A DNA stretch of 64,000 nucleotides from assembly GCF_014649955.1 (NCBI RefSeq), contig NZ_BMUA01000027.1, forward strand, positions 34,422-98,421, given 5' to 3'. The DNA comes from Streptomyces violascens. GTDB taxonomy: Bacteria; Actinomycetota; Actinomycetes; Streptomycetales; Streptomycetaceae. The stretch's first letter is position 1. Every line of letters starts with the position of its first letter. The position numbers and the translations under genes are program-made. Below are positions 25,684 to 34,140 of the stretch, in pieces. The notes below the pieces were generated by a model. That model ran no database searches. It saw nothing but the letters and a program-made list of their open reading frames with translations, and was not told the origin of the DNA.

Positions 25684-26415
25684 CTATGCGGCTGCTCGCT
25701 CCTGCTGAGATGTCCCTCGTCGCCATTCCCGGCAGCCGGTCCCCCGGCATGGCGGACGCCCAGCCGTTCCGCCTTCGTTGCCCCGGTACCCGCTCGGCGT
25801 GCTGCACTTTGGGTGTTCCTGCCCGAGGACGCACAGCGACCACCCGGCCTCGTCGAAGGCCTCGGCGAAGTCCAGGTCCCAGTTCGCCCGGCCGTAGACC
25901 TGGTGGAGCGTCACCCCAACCTCCTGCGCTGCCACCGGGACCGGCGTCTGGGCTGCCACCAGCTCCAGGACGCGGTTGCGCTGCTCGGCGGTGAACGCCT
26001 TCTCGGCCAGGGCCCGTCGGCGCTCCAGGCTCTCGGCGCTGTGTGCCTGCACGCAGGCGGGGCAGCGGCAGCCGACCCGGTACAGGGTCACCGCGGCGAA
26101 TTTCTCGTGGTCGTAGTTGACGCGTACAGGCCGCTGGGCGATCCGGAGCAATTGCTTGCCGGTCCAGACGTGCTGACGGCCCCCACGTGCGTGGGGGCGC
26201 AGCCTGCTGCCCGGCAGGAATCCGTGGTTCACCAGGCCGCTGACGCTCGTGAGCGCCATGCCGAGCAGGGCAGCGACCCTGCGCACCGTGTAGACCTCGG
26301 CGGGGTCGATCTGGTCGGCGTACGGGGCCAGGGGATGGGGCTGGGTGGTGGTTCGGGACACCTCGGGCCGCCTTTCGGATCGCCCGCAGGCACATGGAAC
26401 ACGCGAGATCGTCAC
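25684..26415 (-). CDS. HTH-containing hypothetical protein
   Basis: A 243-residue protein. YTVRRVAALLGMALTSVSGL (~42-61) resembles a MerR/AlpA-like HTH. CRCPACVQAHSAES (~118-131) gives three Cys that may bind zinc. A second HTH-like stretch (VPVAAQEVGVTLHQVYGRAN) precedes a Cys/Gly-rich tail of doubtful character. Probably a DNA-binding protein. No obvious partner, since the CRISPR remnant and tRNA lie upstream. Confidence 0.55.
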   Translation of the reverse strand: MTISRVPCACGRSERRPEVSRTTTQPHPLAPYADQIDPAEVYTVRRVAALLGMALTSVSGLVNHGFLPGSRLRPHARGGRQHVWTGKQLLRIAQRPVRVNYDHEKFAAVTLYRVGCRCPACVQAHSAESLERRRALAEKAFTAEQRNRVLELVAAQTPVPVAAQEVGVTLHQVYGRANWDLDFAEAFDEAGWSLCVLGQEHPKCSTPSGYRGNEGGTAGRPPCRGTGCREWRRGTSQQERAAA

Positions 26416-26463
26416 TGTCTTTGAGGCGGCACATGCGTCCCTGCCCGGCAGGGAGCAGGCACC

Positions 26464-26610
26464 GCTTCACCCCCGCAGCGGCGGGGAGCACTTCCCGAAA
26501 GGGGGAGAGCTTTGCACGTCCGGACCACCCCCGCGTCGGCGGGGAAACGGGTGCGTTCGACCTGCGCGACGGAGCGATCACGGGTCCACCTCCGCTTGCG
26601 CGGAGAGCAC
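26464..26610. CRISPR. Degenerate type I-E CRISPR remnant, three repeats
   Basis: Three 28-base units start at 26464, 26522 and 26583, leaving spacers of 30 and 33 bases. Each contains a CCSCGC...GCGGSG stem; the first and third end in GAGCAC and the second and third begin GGNCCAC, matching the Streptomyces I-E repeat type (CCCCGC..GCGGGG..AGCAC). In the third repeat both stem arms changed together (CCTCCGC pairs with GCGGAG), which argues against chance. No cas gene is visible in the window. It is probably a relic or an orphan mini-array. Confidence 0.55.
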
Positions 26611-26905
26611 GATCCCACTCTAGCAATCAGGCGGTCCCGGGAAAGAGGGAACAGCAAAGGCTCCAAACGGGCTTGAGGAACCTTGCCGCGGCCGCCGGCC
26701 GCCCCAGCCGGTGTGGAACCGCGACCGGCTGTCCAGGTACCCGAGACGAGCGTCGGCCGTCGCCACGCCGTCGTGCTGAGTGCCGGTGTGCCGGTGCATG
26801 GGTTCGTATCGGTGGTCCACGAGCAGCCTGGCGAAGTCGCTCGTCACGTTGCAGAGAGGCCGGGCCGGAGTGGCACCGTGCCAGTGTGTAGAGTGGCGTT
26901 ACCGA

Positions 26906-26979
26906 CGCGGGGTGGAGCAGCTCGGTAGCTCGCTGGGCTCATAACCCAGAGGTCGCAGGTTCAAATCCTGTCCCCGCTA
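26906..26979 (+). tRNA. Initiator tRNA-fMet (CAT)
   Basis: A full cloverleaf folds: seven-base acceptor arm with an unpaired first position (C1 facing T72), D stem GAGC/GCTC, anticodon stem CTGGG/CCCAG around CTCATAA (anticodon CAT at 26940-26942), T arm GCAGG-TTCAAAT-CCTGT. The C1 mismatch and three consecutive G-C pairs in the anticodon stem mark an initiator tRNA. The 3' CCA is not encoded. A strong terminator follows. Confidence 0.9.
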
Positions 26980-26988
26980 CTGGAAGAA

Positions 26989-27017
26989 GGGGGCCCGGCT
27001 GTGCCGGGCCCCCTTTT
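26989..27017 (+). terminator. Rho-independent terminator of tRNA gene
   Basis: GGGGGCCCGGC (26989-26999), loop TGT, GCCGGGCCCCC (27003-27013), then TTTT. Ten bases beyond the tRNA 3' end. Confidence 0.85.
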
Positions 27018-27454
27018 GTGTTTCCTGAACAGTTCCAAGGGCTCCTGGGCGTAAGGCGAGACAGCTCTGTGATGCTCAGGGTGCTCTGACAGTTGTTGGT
27101 GCTGTCGAGGCCGAGCATTTCACCGAGTACCTGTGTCGCCAGCCTTGGATACGAGAGCAGTTCCAGCACCGGGGCGAAGCTGTCCAGGCGGATCCCTTCC
27201 CTGGATATGGCTGTGGCGGCGACGATCATTCGAGATCGCCGTGATCACCCACGGAGCCGGTGCTTCTGCCTCGCTGCGGAGACGGCCGCCCGGCTGCGGA
27301 GAGACGGGCGTGGCCGCGGCACCCACCGTCGGGAGCTGGATCCCCTGCGTGCCGGGGACACCATGTCCGGGTCGGTCATCGTCGAGCGCGCCGGCCACGC
27401 GCCCAGCGCGGTCCGGGCATCCGCCCGATCGGCTGACTGTTGGTGCGAGCAGGC
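27018..27454. other. Intergenic region, no gene seen
   Basis: About 440 bases of slightly lower GC. The minus-strand frame that crosses the tRNA ends in FEPATSGL, a known false-ORF signature of antisense tRNA sequence. No integrase or attachment-site duplication is visible. Confidence 0.5.
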
Positions 27455-27964
27455 ATGATGCTCCTCATGGACGAGAGAGAAGCGCCGGCCCTGACATCGG
27501 TGGCAGTGCGCCGGCGGTTCACCGCCGCGGCGTGGGGGTCGGCCATCGCCTGGCCGCTGTTCACCGCCGCCGGAGCACCGGTACTCCTGTGGTGGCTGGA
27601 CATCAGTTGGGACGAGGCGCTGACCGCCGACTTCGCCACGTCCAGCCTCCTCCCCCTCGTGCCGGTGATCTTGTACTTCTGCGTCGCCGCGGTACGCACC
27701 GTGCGCAAGGAGCAGCGTGAACTCGCCGAGTGCGCCGTCGACCTGGTGAGTGCGGCCCACGCCGGTGATCCTCTGAAGCTGCGCGTCGCCGCGCGTAGCT
27801 TCGGCACCACCTTGGTGATGGCGTCCACCGCCTTCAATACCCGTGTGCTTCCCCGCCGTACGGCCCGGTCCTTCGCCCTGCGGGTGTTCGGGGAGGCGGA
27901 GGCTGAGGGGCTGAGTCCGGCGTCCTTGCACGTAGTGCAGGGGCTTGCCCGGATGGTGGCCTAG
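27455..27964 (+). CDS. Two-helix membrane protein
   Basis: A 169-residue protein. Two hydrophobic helices (WGSAIAWPLFTAAGAPVLLW, then LLPLVPVILYFCVAAVRTV) are followed by a ~95-residue cytosolic helical domain. Start is one of ATG 27455, 27458 or 27470; none has a strong ribosome site. No recognised family. Confidence 0.5.
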   Translation: MMLLMDEREAPALTSVAVRRRFTAAAWGSAIAWPLFTAAGAPVLLWWLDISWDEALTADFATSSLLPLVPVILYFCVAAVRTVRKEQRELAECAVDLVSAAHAGDPLKLRVAARSFGTTLVMASTAFNTRVLPRRTARSFALRVFGEAEAEGLSPASLHVVQGLARMVA

Positions 27965-28131
27965 TCCGGCGGCGTGGGCTAAGACCTCCGCGGCGCCGGG
28001 CACCGTACAGTTCTCCGGTTCCACGACGGGACGGGCGATGGGTCGGTGGCGGCTTCCTGGGCCAGCCCGGGGTGACACAGGCCAGGTCTCCGCACGGCGC
28101 GGCGTAGCTGTAGAGCAGGGGTTTGGCGGGC

Positions 28132-28407
28132 TCAGGGATCCGCTTGACGGTCGTCAGGCGTCGGGGGTGTGCCGTGCCCGTTCGGGTACGCCAGCGGCCC
28201 GGGCTGAATGATGCCGGTCTCGTAGCCGCGCGCGACTGTGTGAGGGAGGGTGCGGGCGCGTAGTCCGTTCTGGGCGCCGTGCAGCAGCCGGCCTGCGGTC
28301 TCGGGGCGCACCTTGAGGACCTTGGCGATTTCCGTGTGGTGCAGGCCGCGCGCGAGGAGTCGAAGCGCGGTCAGTTCGTTCTCGGTGAGCAGTGGTTGCC
28401 ATGTCAT
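28132..28407 (-). CDS. LuxR-type HTH protein
   Basis: A 91-residue protein dominated by a GerE/LuxR helix-turn-helix (LTENELTALRLLARGLHHTE, IAKVLKVRPETAGRLLHG). No receiver or ligand domain. The ATG overlaps the TGA of the RapZ-C gene (ATGA), so they are co-translated. It may regulate, or act as a partner of, the RapZ-C protein. Confidence 0.65.
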   Translation of the reverse strand: MTWQPLLTENELTALRLLARGLHHTEIAKVLKVRPETAGRLLHGAQNGLRARTLPHTVARGYETGIIQPGPLAYPNGHGTPPTPDDRQADP

Positions 28408-28835
28408 GGCAGGATCGGCCGGTCGATGTGGAGGTGTTCGGTCTCCACGCCGTAGCCGGCGGCTCGTAGGAGATCGGCGAGATCCTCAGCGACTGCGACC
28501 GACCGGTGACGGCCGCCTCCGCACACCACGTGCAGGTCGACGCGCCGGCCGTCGCCCGCCTGAGCGAGGAGCGCGAGGGCGCGGCGGGTAGTGCGCTCGA
28601 TCAGGCGCTCGGCGCCGGGTGAGTTGCGGATGTAGGCACGTACTTCGGGGTCCAGACCGGTGGAGTGGAGCATCCGGGCGCGGATGGCCGGGTCCTCGGG
28701 TGGGTTGCGGAGCGGGCGGGTGTCCACGCGCAGTGCGTCGCCTCGCGGGGCGTCGCAGTGTCCGTCTCCATAGCTGATGATCACGCTCTGGATGAGGGCA
28801 TGCGGGGACTGGGAGCCCTTGAGGTCGCTGGTCAT
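28404..28835 (-). CDS. Stand-alone RapZ C-terminal domain protein
   Basis: A 143-residue protein matching the C-terminal domain of RapZ (formerly YvcJ/YhbJ): DTRPLRNPPED, TGLDPEVRAYI, then HVVCGGGRHRSVAVAEDLADLL, where full-length RapZ has a G-G-x-H-R-S-V signature. In full-length RapZ this part binds sRNA or small ligands; the N-terminal P-loop kinase domain is absent here. Coupled to a LuxR-type HTH gene. RNA or nucleotide binding is possible but unproven. Confidence 0.75.
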   Translation of the reverse strand: MTSDLKGSQSPHALIQSVIISYGDGHCDAPRGDALRVDTRPLRNPPEDPAIRARMLHSTGLDPEVRAYIRNSPGAERLIERTTRRALALLAQAGDGRRVDLHVVCGGGRHRSVAVAEDLADLLRAAGYGVETEHLHIDRPILP

Positions 28836-28920
28836 GGGACCAGTCTCGGGGCAACTAGGGCTCTGTTGAAGCTAGTTGGGGATGATTCACGTTTCCTCTT
28901 CACCCCGACGGCGGGTTGGC

Positions 28921-30363
28921 TCATGCCGCCTGCGCCGGCGTGGGCTGGTTGGGCAGCGGGATTGCGCCGGGGGTGAGCCAGACGGGGCGGGCGGGGTCGG
29001 AGGTGTCCCAGCCGCGCCATCGTTCGTCGAGGAGTTCGCCGGTTGTGGGGTCGACGATGCCCTCTGGTACGAGGCGGGGCCTTGGTCGCGGTCTCCGGTG
29101 GCGCAGGGTGCGTTCGGTGAGCCAGCGCTGGTAGTTGGTGCGTTCACGGGCGTGGCGGGCGCGCCGGCGCTCTCCCGTGCCGGTGGTTCCGTGCTGCTCG
29201 GCAGCCTGGTCGAGGGCCTGGTCGTCGGGGTGGAGGCGTACGGGGCCGGCGAGTTCAGGGGCCAGGTAGTACAGGCCTTCGCGTTCACGGGCCAGGCCGC
29301 TGGCCACGAGGCTCTTGAGGTGACGGCTGATGGTGGTGCGGTGCAGGGTGGTCGCCTGGTGCAGGGCAGCCGGGCTGAGTCCCTCGGTGGGGTCCAGGCA
29401 GGCCAGCAGGCGGGCGCCGCTCGTTCCGTGTGCCCGGTGGTGGCAAGCATCGTGCGCCATCACTTCGGCGAGGGCGGCGGTGTCGGTGAACGTGTGCAGG
29501 TCCGGGACACTTTCCAGCTGCAGTGGTGGGTGGGGGGTCAGTGACTGTCCCGAATCTGCACCCGCCAGGAATTCGCGGACAGCCGGGGGAACCTGCAGAC
29601 GCCATCGGGTGCCATGGTTCTGTCCCCGGCCGACGGCTTCCTTGACGATCCAGCCGGCCTTCTCCAGCCGACCGTTGCTCTGCTCAGCCGTCGACCGGGC
29701 ACAGCCCATGGCCTCGGCGAGTGGCCGCACGGCGATCGTGTGGTCCGTACCGCCGGAGCGCTCGCACAACGTGAGACGGGCAGAGAGGTTCTTGAGGTCG
29801 ACTGCTCCCCCGCCGCGGGACCTCCAGGCGAGCGACTCGATGACGCGCCGGATCTCGACAACATGTTCGGTGGCGTCCTGGCGGCCGGTGATCGTGCCGT
29901 GGGTGTCGGCGAACCGGCGGGCCTTGTGCAGTATCGCGGTGAGCTTGGTCTCGGCGTACTCGCCGCCCTTGCGTTCGCGGAGCTTGCGCGCCCACCATCC
30001 GCCCGCAGTCGGGGAGTAGAGGAGAGCCTCGTGGAAGTCGGCGGGCGTCCAACGCCGACCAGGTTGGGAGCAGGCCAGCGCCAGGGCGGCCGTGAGCCGG
30101 TAGCCGGCCTCGGATTCGTTGCGTCCGGCGTAGCGGCCATGCACGTCACCGTCGAGGAGCAGGCGCTTGGAGCGGTCGGTGAGCGGACGCCGCTCCCACA
30201 CCGGCACCGTAGCCCGCCGCGCCCGCCGCACAGTCCGGGCGCTCATGGCATCTCCCCCGGTCGCGGTGGGGACACCACCGGCCGACGTCGCGCCCCGAGC
30301 CGTGGTCCGGGTGAGGCGAACCGTACGAAAATCCTGGGGTTGCAGCGTGGCGGTCGGGTTCAC
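28921..30363 (-). CDS. Candidate plasmid replication protein (small partner)
   Basis: A 480-residue protein. The centre (WTPADFHEALLYSPTAGGWW, RKLRERKGGEYAETKLTAIL) resembles replication or primase-associated proteins of actinobacterial plasmids. Two winged-helix units follow: AVRPLAEAMGCARSTAEQSN (~residue 210) and LHQATTLHRTTISRHLKSLV (~335). GTG start overlaps the stop of the upstream 895-residue gene; a later ATG at 30246 is possible. Position next to a gene-poor AT-rich region and parA supports a role in replication. Family call is uncertain. Confidence 0.5.
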   Translation of the reverse strand: MNPTATLQPQDFRTVRLTRTTARGATSAGGVPTATGGDAMSARTVRRARRATVPVWERRPLTDRSKRLLLDGDVHGRYAGRNESEAGYRLTAALALACSQPGRRWTPADFHEALLYSPTAGGWWARKLRERKGGEYAETKLTAILHKARRFADTHGTITGRQDATEHVVEIRRVIESLAWRSRGGGAVDLKNLSARLTLCERSGGTDHTIAVRPLAEAMGCARSTAEQSNGRLEKAGWIVKEAVGRGQNHGTRWRLQVPPAVREFLAGADSGQSLTPHPPLQLESVPDLHTFTDTAALAEVMAHDACHHRAHGTSGARLLACLDPTEGLSPAALHQATTLHRTTISRHLKSLVASGLAREREGLYYLAPELAGPVRLHPDDQALDQAAEQHGTTGTGERRRARHARERTNYQRWLTERTLRHRRPRPRPRLVPEGIVDPTTGELLDERWRGWDTSDPARPVWLTPGAIPLPNQPTPAQAA

Positions 30364-33047
30364 GCTGCACTCACCGCCGCCCGGGGTACGTCAGCGGTGC
30401 GTTCCTCGGTCAGGGGCTGGGCAGCGAGTTCGGCACAACGGCTTGCCCAGTCGGTGGGTACCGGGCGCTCGGTCTGGAGGCCGCGGGCGGCCCGCAGCTG
30501 CCGCGTCCGGTCGGCGAGCAGGAACTCCGCGGTGCGCAACCGCGCCTCCTCGGCCGCGTGTTCAGCAGCGGCGACGGCCGTCGCCGGGGTCGGATAGCGG
30601 TGCTGCGAGCGCATCGTGGCCGCGTAGGCCTGGTCCGCCTCGGCCGTGGCCTGGCCCGACCGCATCAGCCGGTCGCGCAGGCCCTTAAGGCGCTGGTTAC
30701 GGAGCTCGTCCAGCCTCCAGCGCGCCGCGAACAGCAGCACCACTTCCTCCGGGGATTCACTGCGCAGCGGTGCCAGGTGCTGTTCCAGCAACTCCTGGAT
30801 GCTGGCTGTGCAGCGGGCGGTGACCTCGGCGACCTCCGCCGGGTCGGCGAGATCGGAGCGGGCCATCACCGCGAGATCGACCGTCTCGGCCAGCAGCTGC
30901 TCCACCGTGCGGCGTTGGGTACACGGCAGGCACCGGCCGCCCGCGTCGGGAGTCCCGCAGTCCGCACAAGGCTGCCGGCGGCGCTCCGCCTCGGCAGCGG
31001 CCTGCTCAGCCCGCCGCTGCTCGATGGCCCGGGCACGGGCCTGCTGCTCGGCCAGGGCCTCCTCATGCCGCACGACCCGCAGCTCGGCTTCGTGCCTCAC
31101 GGCGGTGTTCAACCGCTGCTCGACCTCGGCCTGCAGGACCTGCGGTGTGGCACCGGCCATGTCGCGGGCCGCTTGGGCCCACACGCTCGCGCGCTGTCCG
31201 CGCCGGTCCCCGATCAAGCTCTGGCAGCTGGGGCAGGCGGCGCCGGTGTCCATCCGCCAGCCCTCGTCGCACAGCTCGGACCAGCACCACGCCCGCTGGA
31301 CCAGACCCCGGCCCAGGATCCACCCCACCGGATCAGTCACCGGTCGCCCCATCTGCTCCCCGAGCCGCCGCCCCAGGCGGTCAGCGAGCACGCGTTCGCC
31401 CTCCTGTGGGCCCAGGACGCCACGCATCACGCCGAGTTGGACCCGCACCGCCGCCGTGACATGCCGCCGGGCAGCCGACCGGGTGATCCGCTCCCACACC
31501 GACCGCACCGGTGCAAGCACCAGCGCCAGATCCTCCGGCATCGAGGCCGGCTTGACGAACATCACCTGCCCGAGCCGCGGCGCGGAGCTCTTCGAGAAAT
31601 GACGCCCCGTCACCTCAGCTGACCCCGGAGCCGCTTCCTTGCGCTTTTCCCCGCGCAGCGGGTCGTCCAGCTCCCGCTCCCCCGCAGCCGAAGCTTCCCC
31701 GCTGTGGTCCATCCCGTCCTCGCGGGCACCCGCGCGCTCCGGCAGACCACAGGTCCCAGGAGCGGCTTCGCCGGAAAACCCAACAGAGAGCGAGAGAGAC
31801 CCATCTACATCAGCCAACGGAGCGTGGGAGGCGTGGTGCACGACACCGGAAGACACTTCGAAACCCTCACCCACCGGGGAACATTCCCCCAGGTCAGACC
31901 GGGTTTCGGCGCCCTCTGGGTCGGGCGCGGGCAGTGACTGATCCCTGAGTGCACCAACCTCGTCGACCGAAGCGCCCTCATCAACGACGTCGAAAGCCTC
32001 CTGGACCCACCCGTCGCCTTCGAGGACGAACTCAGAGCCTCCCTCCGTCTCAGTCCCGGACATCCCGCACCGGGCACAACCCGACTCGGCGTCAGGCGCC
32101 TCGCCGGTACCGGCGGGCACGGCAGACGACTCGGCCTCCGCGCCACGTCCGTGAGCATCGGCGACAGCGGGAATCGCCAACCGTTCACCGGAACCCGATC
32201 CAGGAGACGGCGCGTTGAACTCGACCAGGCCCTCGGCGATCAGGTCGTCCAGCACCACCTCGGCGTCCCCCACCCCACAGCCAAGAAGATGACCGATCGT
32301 CGCGGCAGCTCGTCGGTGCCCGCTCTTGACGGCACCGCCGTCCAACCGCACCCGCCCATTCGGGCGAGCCTTCAACGCCAACTGCAGCAGCGCCAACCGG
32401 GCCGTCGCAGCCCCCCTCCCCCGCCGGCCGCCCAGCAGACCGGGCGGCGTCGGCGCCTTGTCCACCGGAGCCCACCCAGGAGCGAACAGCCGCTCGCAGA
32501 AACGCAGCAGCGTCGCCGCCTCCGCCTTGTCCAGGACCAGCGGACCGCCCCGGCCACCGAGCGCCGCCGTCAACGGCAGCAACTCCCACTCCAGCCCATC
32601 GACATATCCCTGCGAGTCCTGCAGCACCTCGGTGCTCACCGCACCCGCCCCACGCAGACCCGGCAGCACACTCCGCAGGACGTACGACCTGTTGAACCCC
32701 AGCCACCGGGCCATCTCTCCCGCCCGGAGCGCCAACTTCGAGGAACCCACAGGGGCCTTGGCGAGCAGCACCACCACAGCCAGCCGCTCGGCATCGGGAC
32801 GGCCGCGGACACCAGGGTCACCGAGCAGCGCATCCAGCGCGGATCGGAATCGCGCGCGCATCGTGTCGCTCAGAACCAACGGGTCGTCAGGTCCCTTATC
32901 CGGGACCGGACCGGCCTGGTCAATCACCCGCCCCTGATGGGCAAGGCGCCTCAGAGACGTACCGGAAACCTTGGAACGAGCCACTCGGCCAGCCGTTTTC
33001 GGCATGACTGAGCCAGCCCTCGTACGGACAGCGATGATCTGCTCCAT
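30360..33047 (-). CDS. Candidate plasmid replication protein (large partner)
   Basis: An 895-residue protein. The N-terminal ~270 residues look like tandem winged helices (AGEMARWLGFNRSYVLRSVL; IGHLLGCGVGDAEVVLDDLI). Residues ~285-480 are acidic and low-complexity. The C-terminal part has zinc-type pairs (CPSCQSL; CADCGTP..GRCLPC) and a long Arg/Glu-rich helix. The arrangement suggests a DNA-binding initiator or transcription factor. It is transcribed away from the 33-34 kb gene-poor interval, as initiators often are from their origin. Not matched to a named Rep family. Confidence 0.5.
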   Translation of the reverse strand: MEQIIAVRTRAGSVMPKTAGRVARSKVSGTSLRRLAHQGRVIDQAGPVPDKGPDDPLVLSDTMRARFRSALDALLGDPGVRGRPDAERLAVVVLLAKAPVGSSKLALRAGEMARWLGFNRSYVLRSVLPGLRGAGAVSTEVLQDSQGYVDGLEWELLPLTAALGGRGGPLVLDKAEAATLLRFCERLFAPGWAPVDKAPTPPGLLGGRRGRGAATARLALLQLALKARPNGRVRLDGGAVKSGHRRAAATIGHLLGCGVGDAEVVLDDLIAEGLVEFNAPSPGSGSGERLAIPAVADAHGRGAEAESSAVPAGTGEAPDAESGCARCGMSGTETEGGSEFVLEGDGWVQEAFDVVDEGASVDEVGALRDQSLPAPDPEGAETRSDLGECSPVGEGFEVSSGVVHHASHAPLADVDGSLSLSVGFSGEAAPGTCGLPERAGAREDGMDHSGEASAAGERELDDPLRGEKRKEAAPGSAEVTGRHFSKSSAPRLGQVMFVKPASMPEDLALVLAPVRSVWERITRSAARRHVTAAVRVQLGVMRGVLGPQEGERVLADRLGRRLGEQMGRPVTDPVGWILGRGLVQRAWCWSELCDEGWRMDTGAACPSCQSLIGDRRGQRASVWAQAARDMAGATPQVLQAEVEQRLNTAVRHEAELRVVRHEEALAEQQARARAIEQRRAEQAAAEAERRRQPCADCGTPDAGGRCLPCTQRRTVEQLLAETVDLAVMARSDLADPAEVAEVTARCTASIQELLEQHLAPLRSESPEEVVLLFAARWRLDELRNQRLKGLRDRLMRSGQATAEADQAYAATMRSQHRYPTPATAVAAAEHAAEEARLRTAEFLLADRTRQLRAARGLQTERPVPTDWASRCAELAAQPLTEERTADVPRAAVSAA

Positions 33048-33169
33048 AATCGAGGAGGGAAGGGGACACCCTCACCGCGGTCCGACTGGCTAGGGAAAGC
33101 ACGAGAGACGGACCCGGCGACACGGCACTCAGCTGGCTATCTGGCTGACCAACACCCCCTCCACGCAGT

Positions 33170-33206
33170 GCGAACGGCCCGGGATCACCAGTCCCGGGCT
33201 CTTCGC
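33170..33206. terminator. Extended hairpin upstream of replication-like genes
   Basis: GCGAA...GCCCGGGA-N7-TCCCGGGC...TTCGC: an 8-bp inner stem (33177-33184 with 33192-33199) flanked by matching 5-base outer arms (33170-33174 with 33202-33206). It lies in the leader of the minus-strand gene at 33047 and could be an attenuator or a structural origin element. Confidence 0.45.
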
Positions 33207-33232
33207 GTTCTGAGCCACCCTGCAGGGCATGA

Positions 33233-33250
33233 TCTGTGGACAAGGTCCGG
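33233..33250 (-). promoter_or_regulatory. CCGGACCTTGTCCACAGA element (DnaA-box-like)
   Basis: On the minus strand this reads CCGGACCTTGTCCACAGA and contains TTGTCCACA, the Streptomyces DnaA-box consensus. It is one of seven related elements in the window and lies ~190 bases ahead of the 895-residue gene. Confidence 0.5.
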
Positions 33251-34140
33251 CGGGCACCGCTGGTCCGCATGCAGCGATAGCGGGCGCTGGCCGTAGAGGC
33301 TCTTCAGTTATCACCTCGGCTGATCCTTGAGTGGTCACCGCACGCAGCACAGAGGAGGAAGGCACGGTCGATCCTCCTCTGCAGACGGGTTGAGCTGGGC
33401 TTTCTGTCGCTCTCCGATCTGGCAAGCGACTCGCTTATCCGAGTTGAATAGCGAGGCCACCGTGAGTGGATCATTCCGTGAATTCCAGAGTTCAAGATCC
33501 TCGCTATTCGATTAGGCGCTCGTCACCCTACACCCTCTCTGACCTGCGACGCTGACCTTTCTGGATTGGCGTGGCGGGACGCAGTGCACCCCAAGAATGG
33601 CTATTACTTCACTCCGCTTTTGATTCACTGGAGAGAGGAAGTGGAGAGTGAAAGGCGAGGTTGTTTTTCCATTCTGAAGCGAAGATTCTCCGCAAAAGTA
33701 CAATGGATTTTGGTGAGACCAACTAAATTTCTGTTGCTCAAAGTTCAGGCCGGAACTTTGCCCGTTAGCGTTCGTAGGGACTCACGGTTCGGCGCTGACT
33801 TCTGTCCCGTGTCGGAGGCGACTGCCCCGCCCACCCGAGCAAGCCACGCCGCGTCTAGTTGAGGTTGCAGTGAGATCATTCGCCGACTCCTCCCCTGTTG
33901 CTCGGTGCACCCAACGCCTGGTGGATGAGGGAGTGTTGCTCGATAGAGCAGATCGGTCGGACAACGACCCCGCTAGTTTGCCGGTTCCCATGCCGGCTGA
34001 CGGGCCGGTAGAAGCTGCCAACAAGCCCTACATGAGGCCCAGTTTGCCCGAATTGTCCGGGCAGTGTCGCCCATCTGGAGCAGTCACCACACCTGAAACA
34101 TGATCATCTCGGGCAACACGCCGTACCCTAGCGCACTGAC

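Larger units (their letters stand above)
33048..34140. other. Gene-poor, AT-rich interval, candidate replication origin
   Basis: A 1.1 kb interval between the large replication-like gene and parA. The stretch ~33.48-33.78 kb is clearly richer in A and T than any other part of the window. Frames here (e.g. GTG 33870) lack good ribosome sites. It holds a hairpin at 33170-33206 and a DnaA-box-like site at 33235-33243. Context favours an origin with easy-melting DNA. No regular iteron array was found by eye. Confidence 0.45.

Noticed and set aside
26179..26197. GCCCCCACGTGCGTGGGGGC as a fourth CRISPR repeat
   Set aside because: Resembles the repeat stem but lies inside the 25684-26415 gene and does not fit the 58-61-base spacing.
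26438..26456. CCCTGCCCGGCAGGGAGCA as a CRISPR repeat
   Set aside because: Only ~30 bases before the first repeat and with a different stem; better seen as a chance hairpin.
26939..27229. Minus-strand ORF of 96 residues ending in FEPATSGL
   Set aside because: It reads through the tRNA in antisense. The FEPATSGL ending is a well-known false-ORF signature from tRNA regions.
26906..27230. Integrative element boundary at the tRNA
   Set aside because: No integrase gene or repeated tRNA 3' end could be seen in the window.
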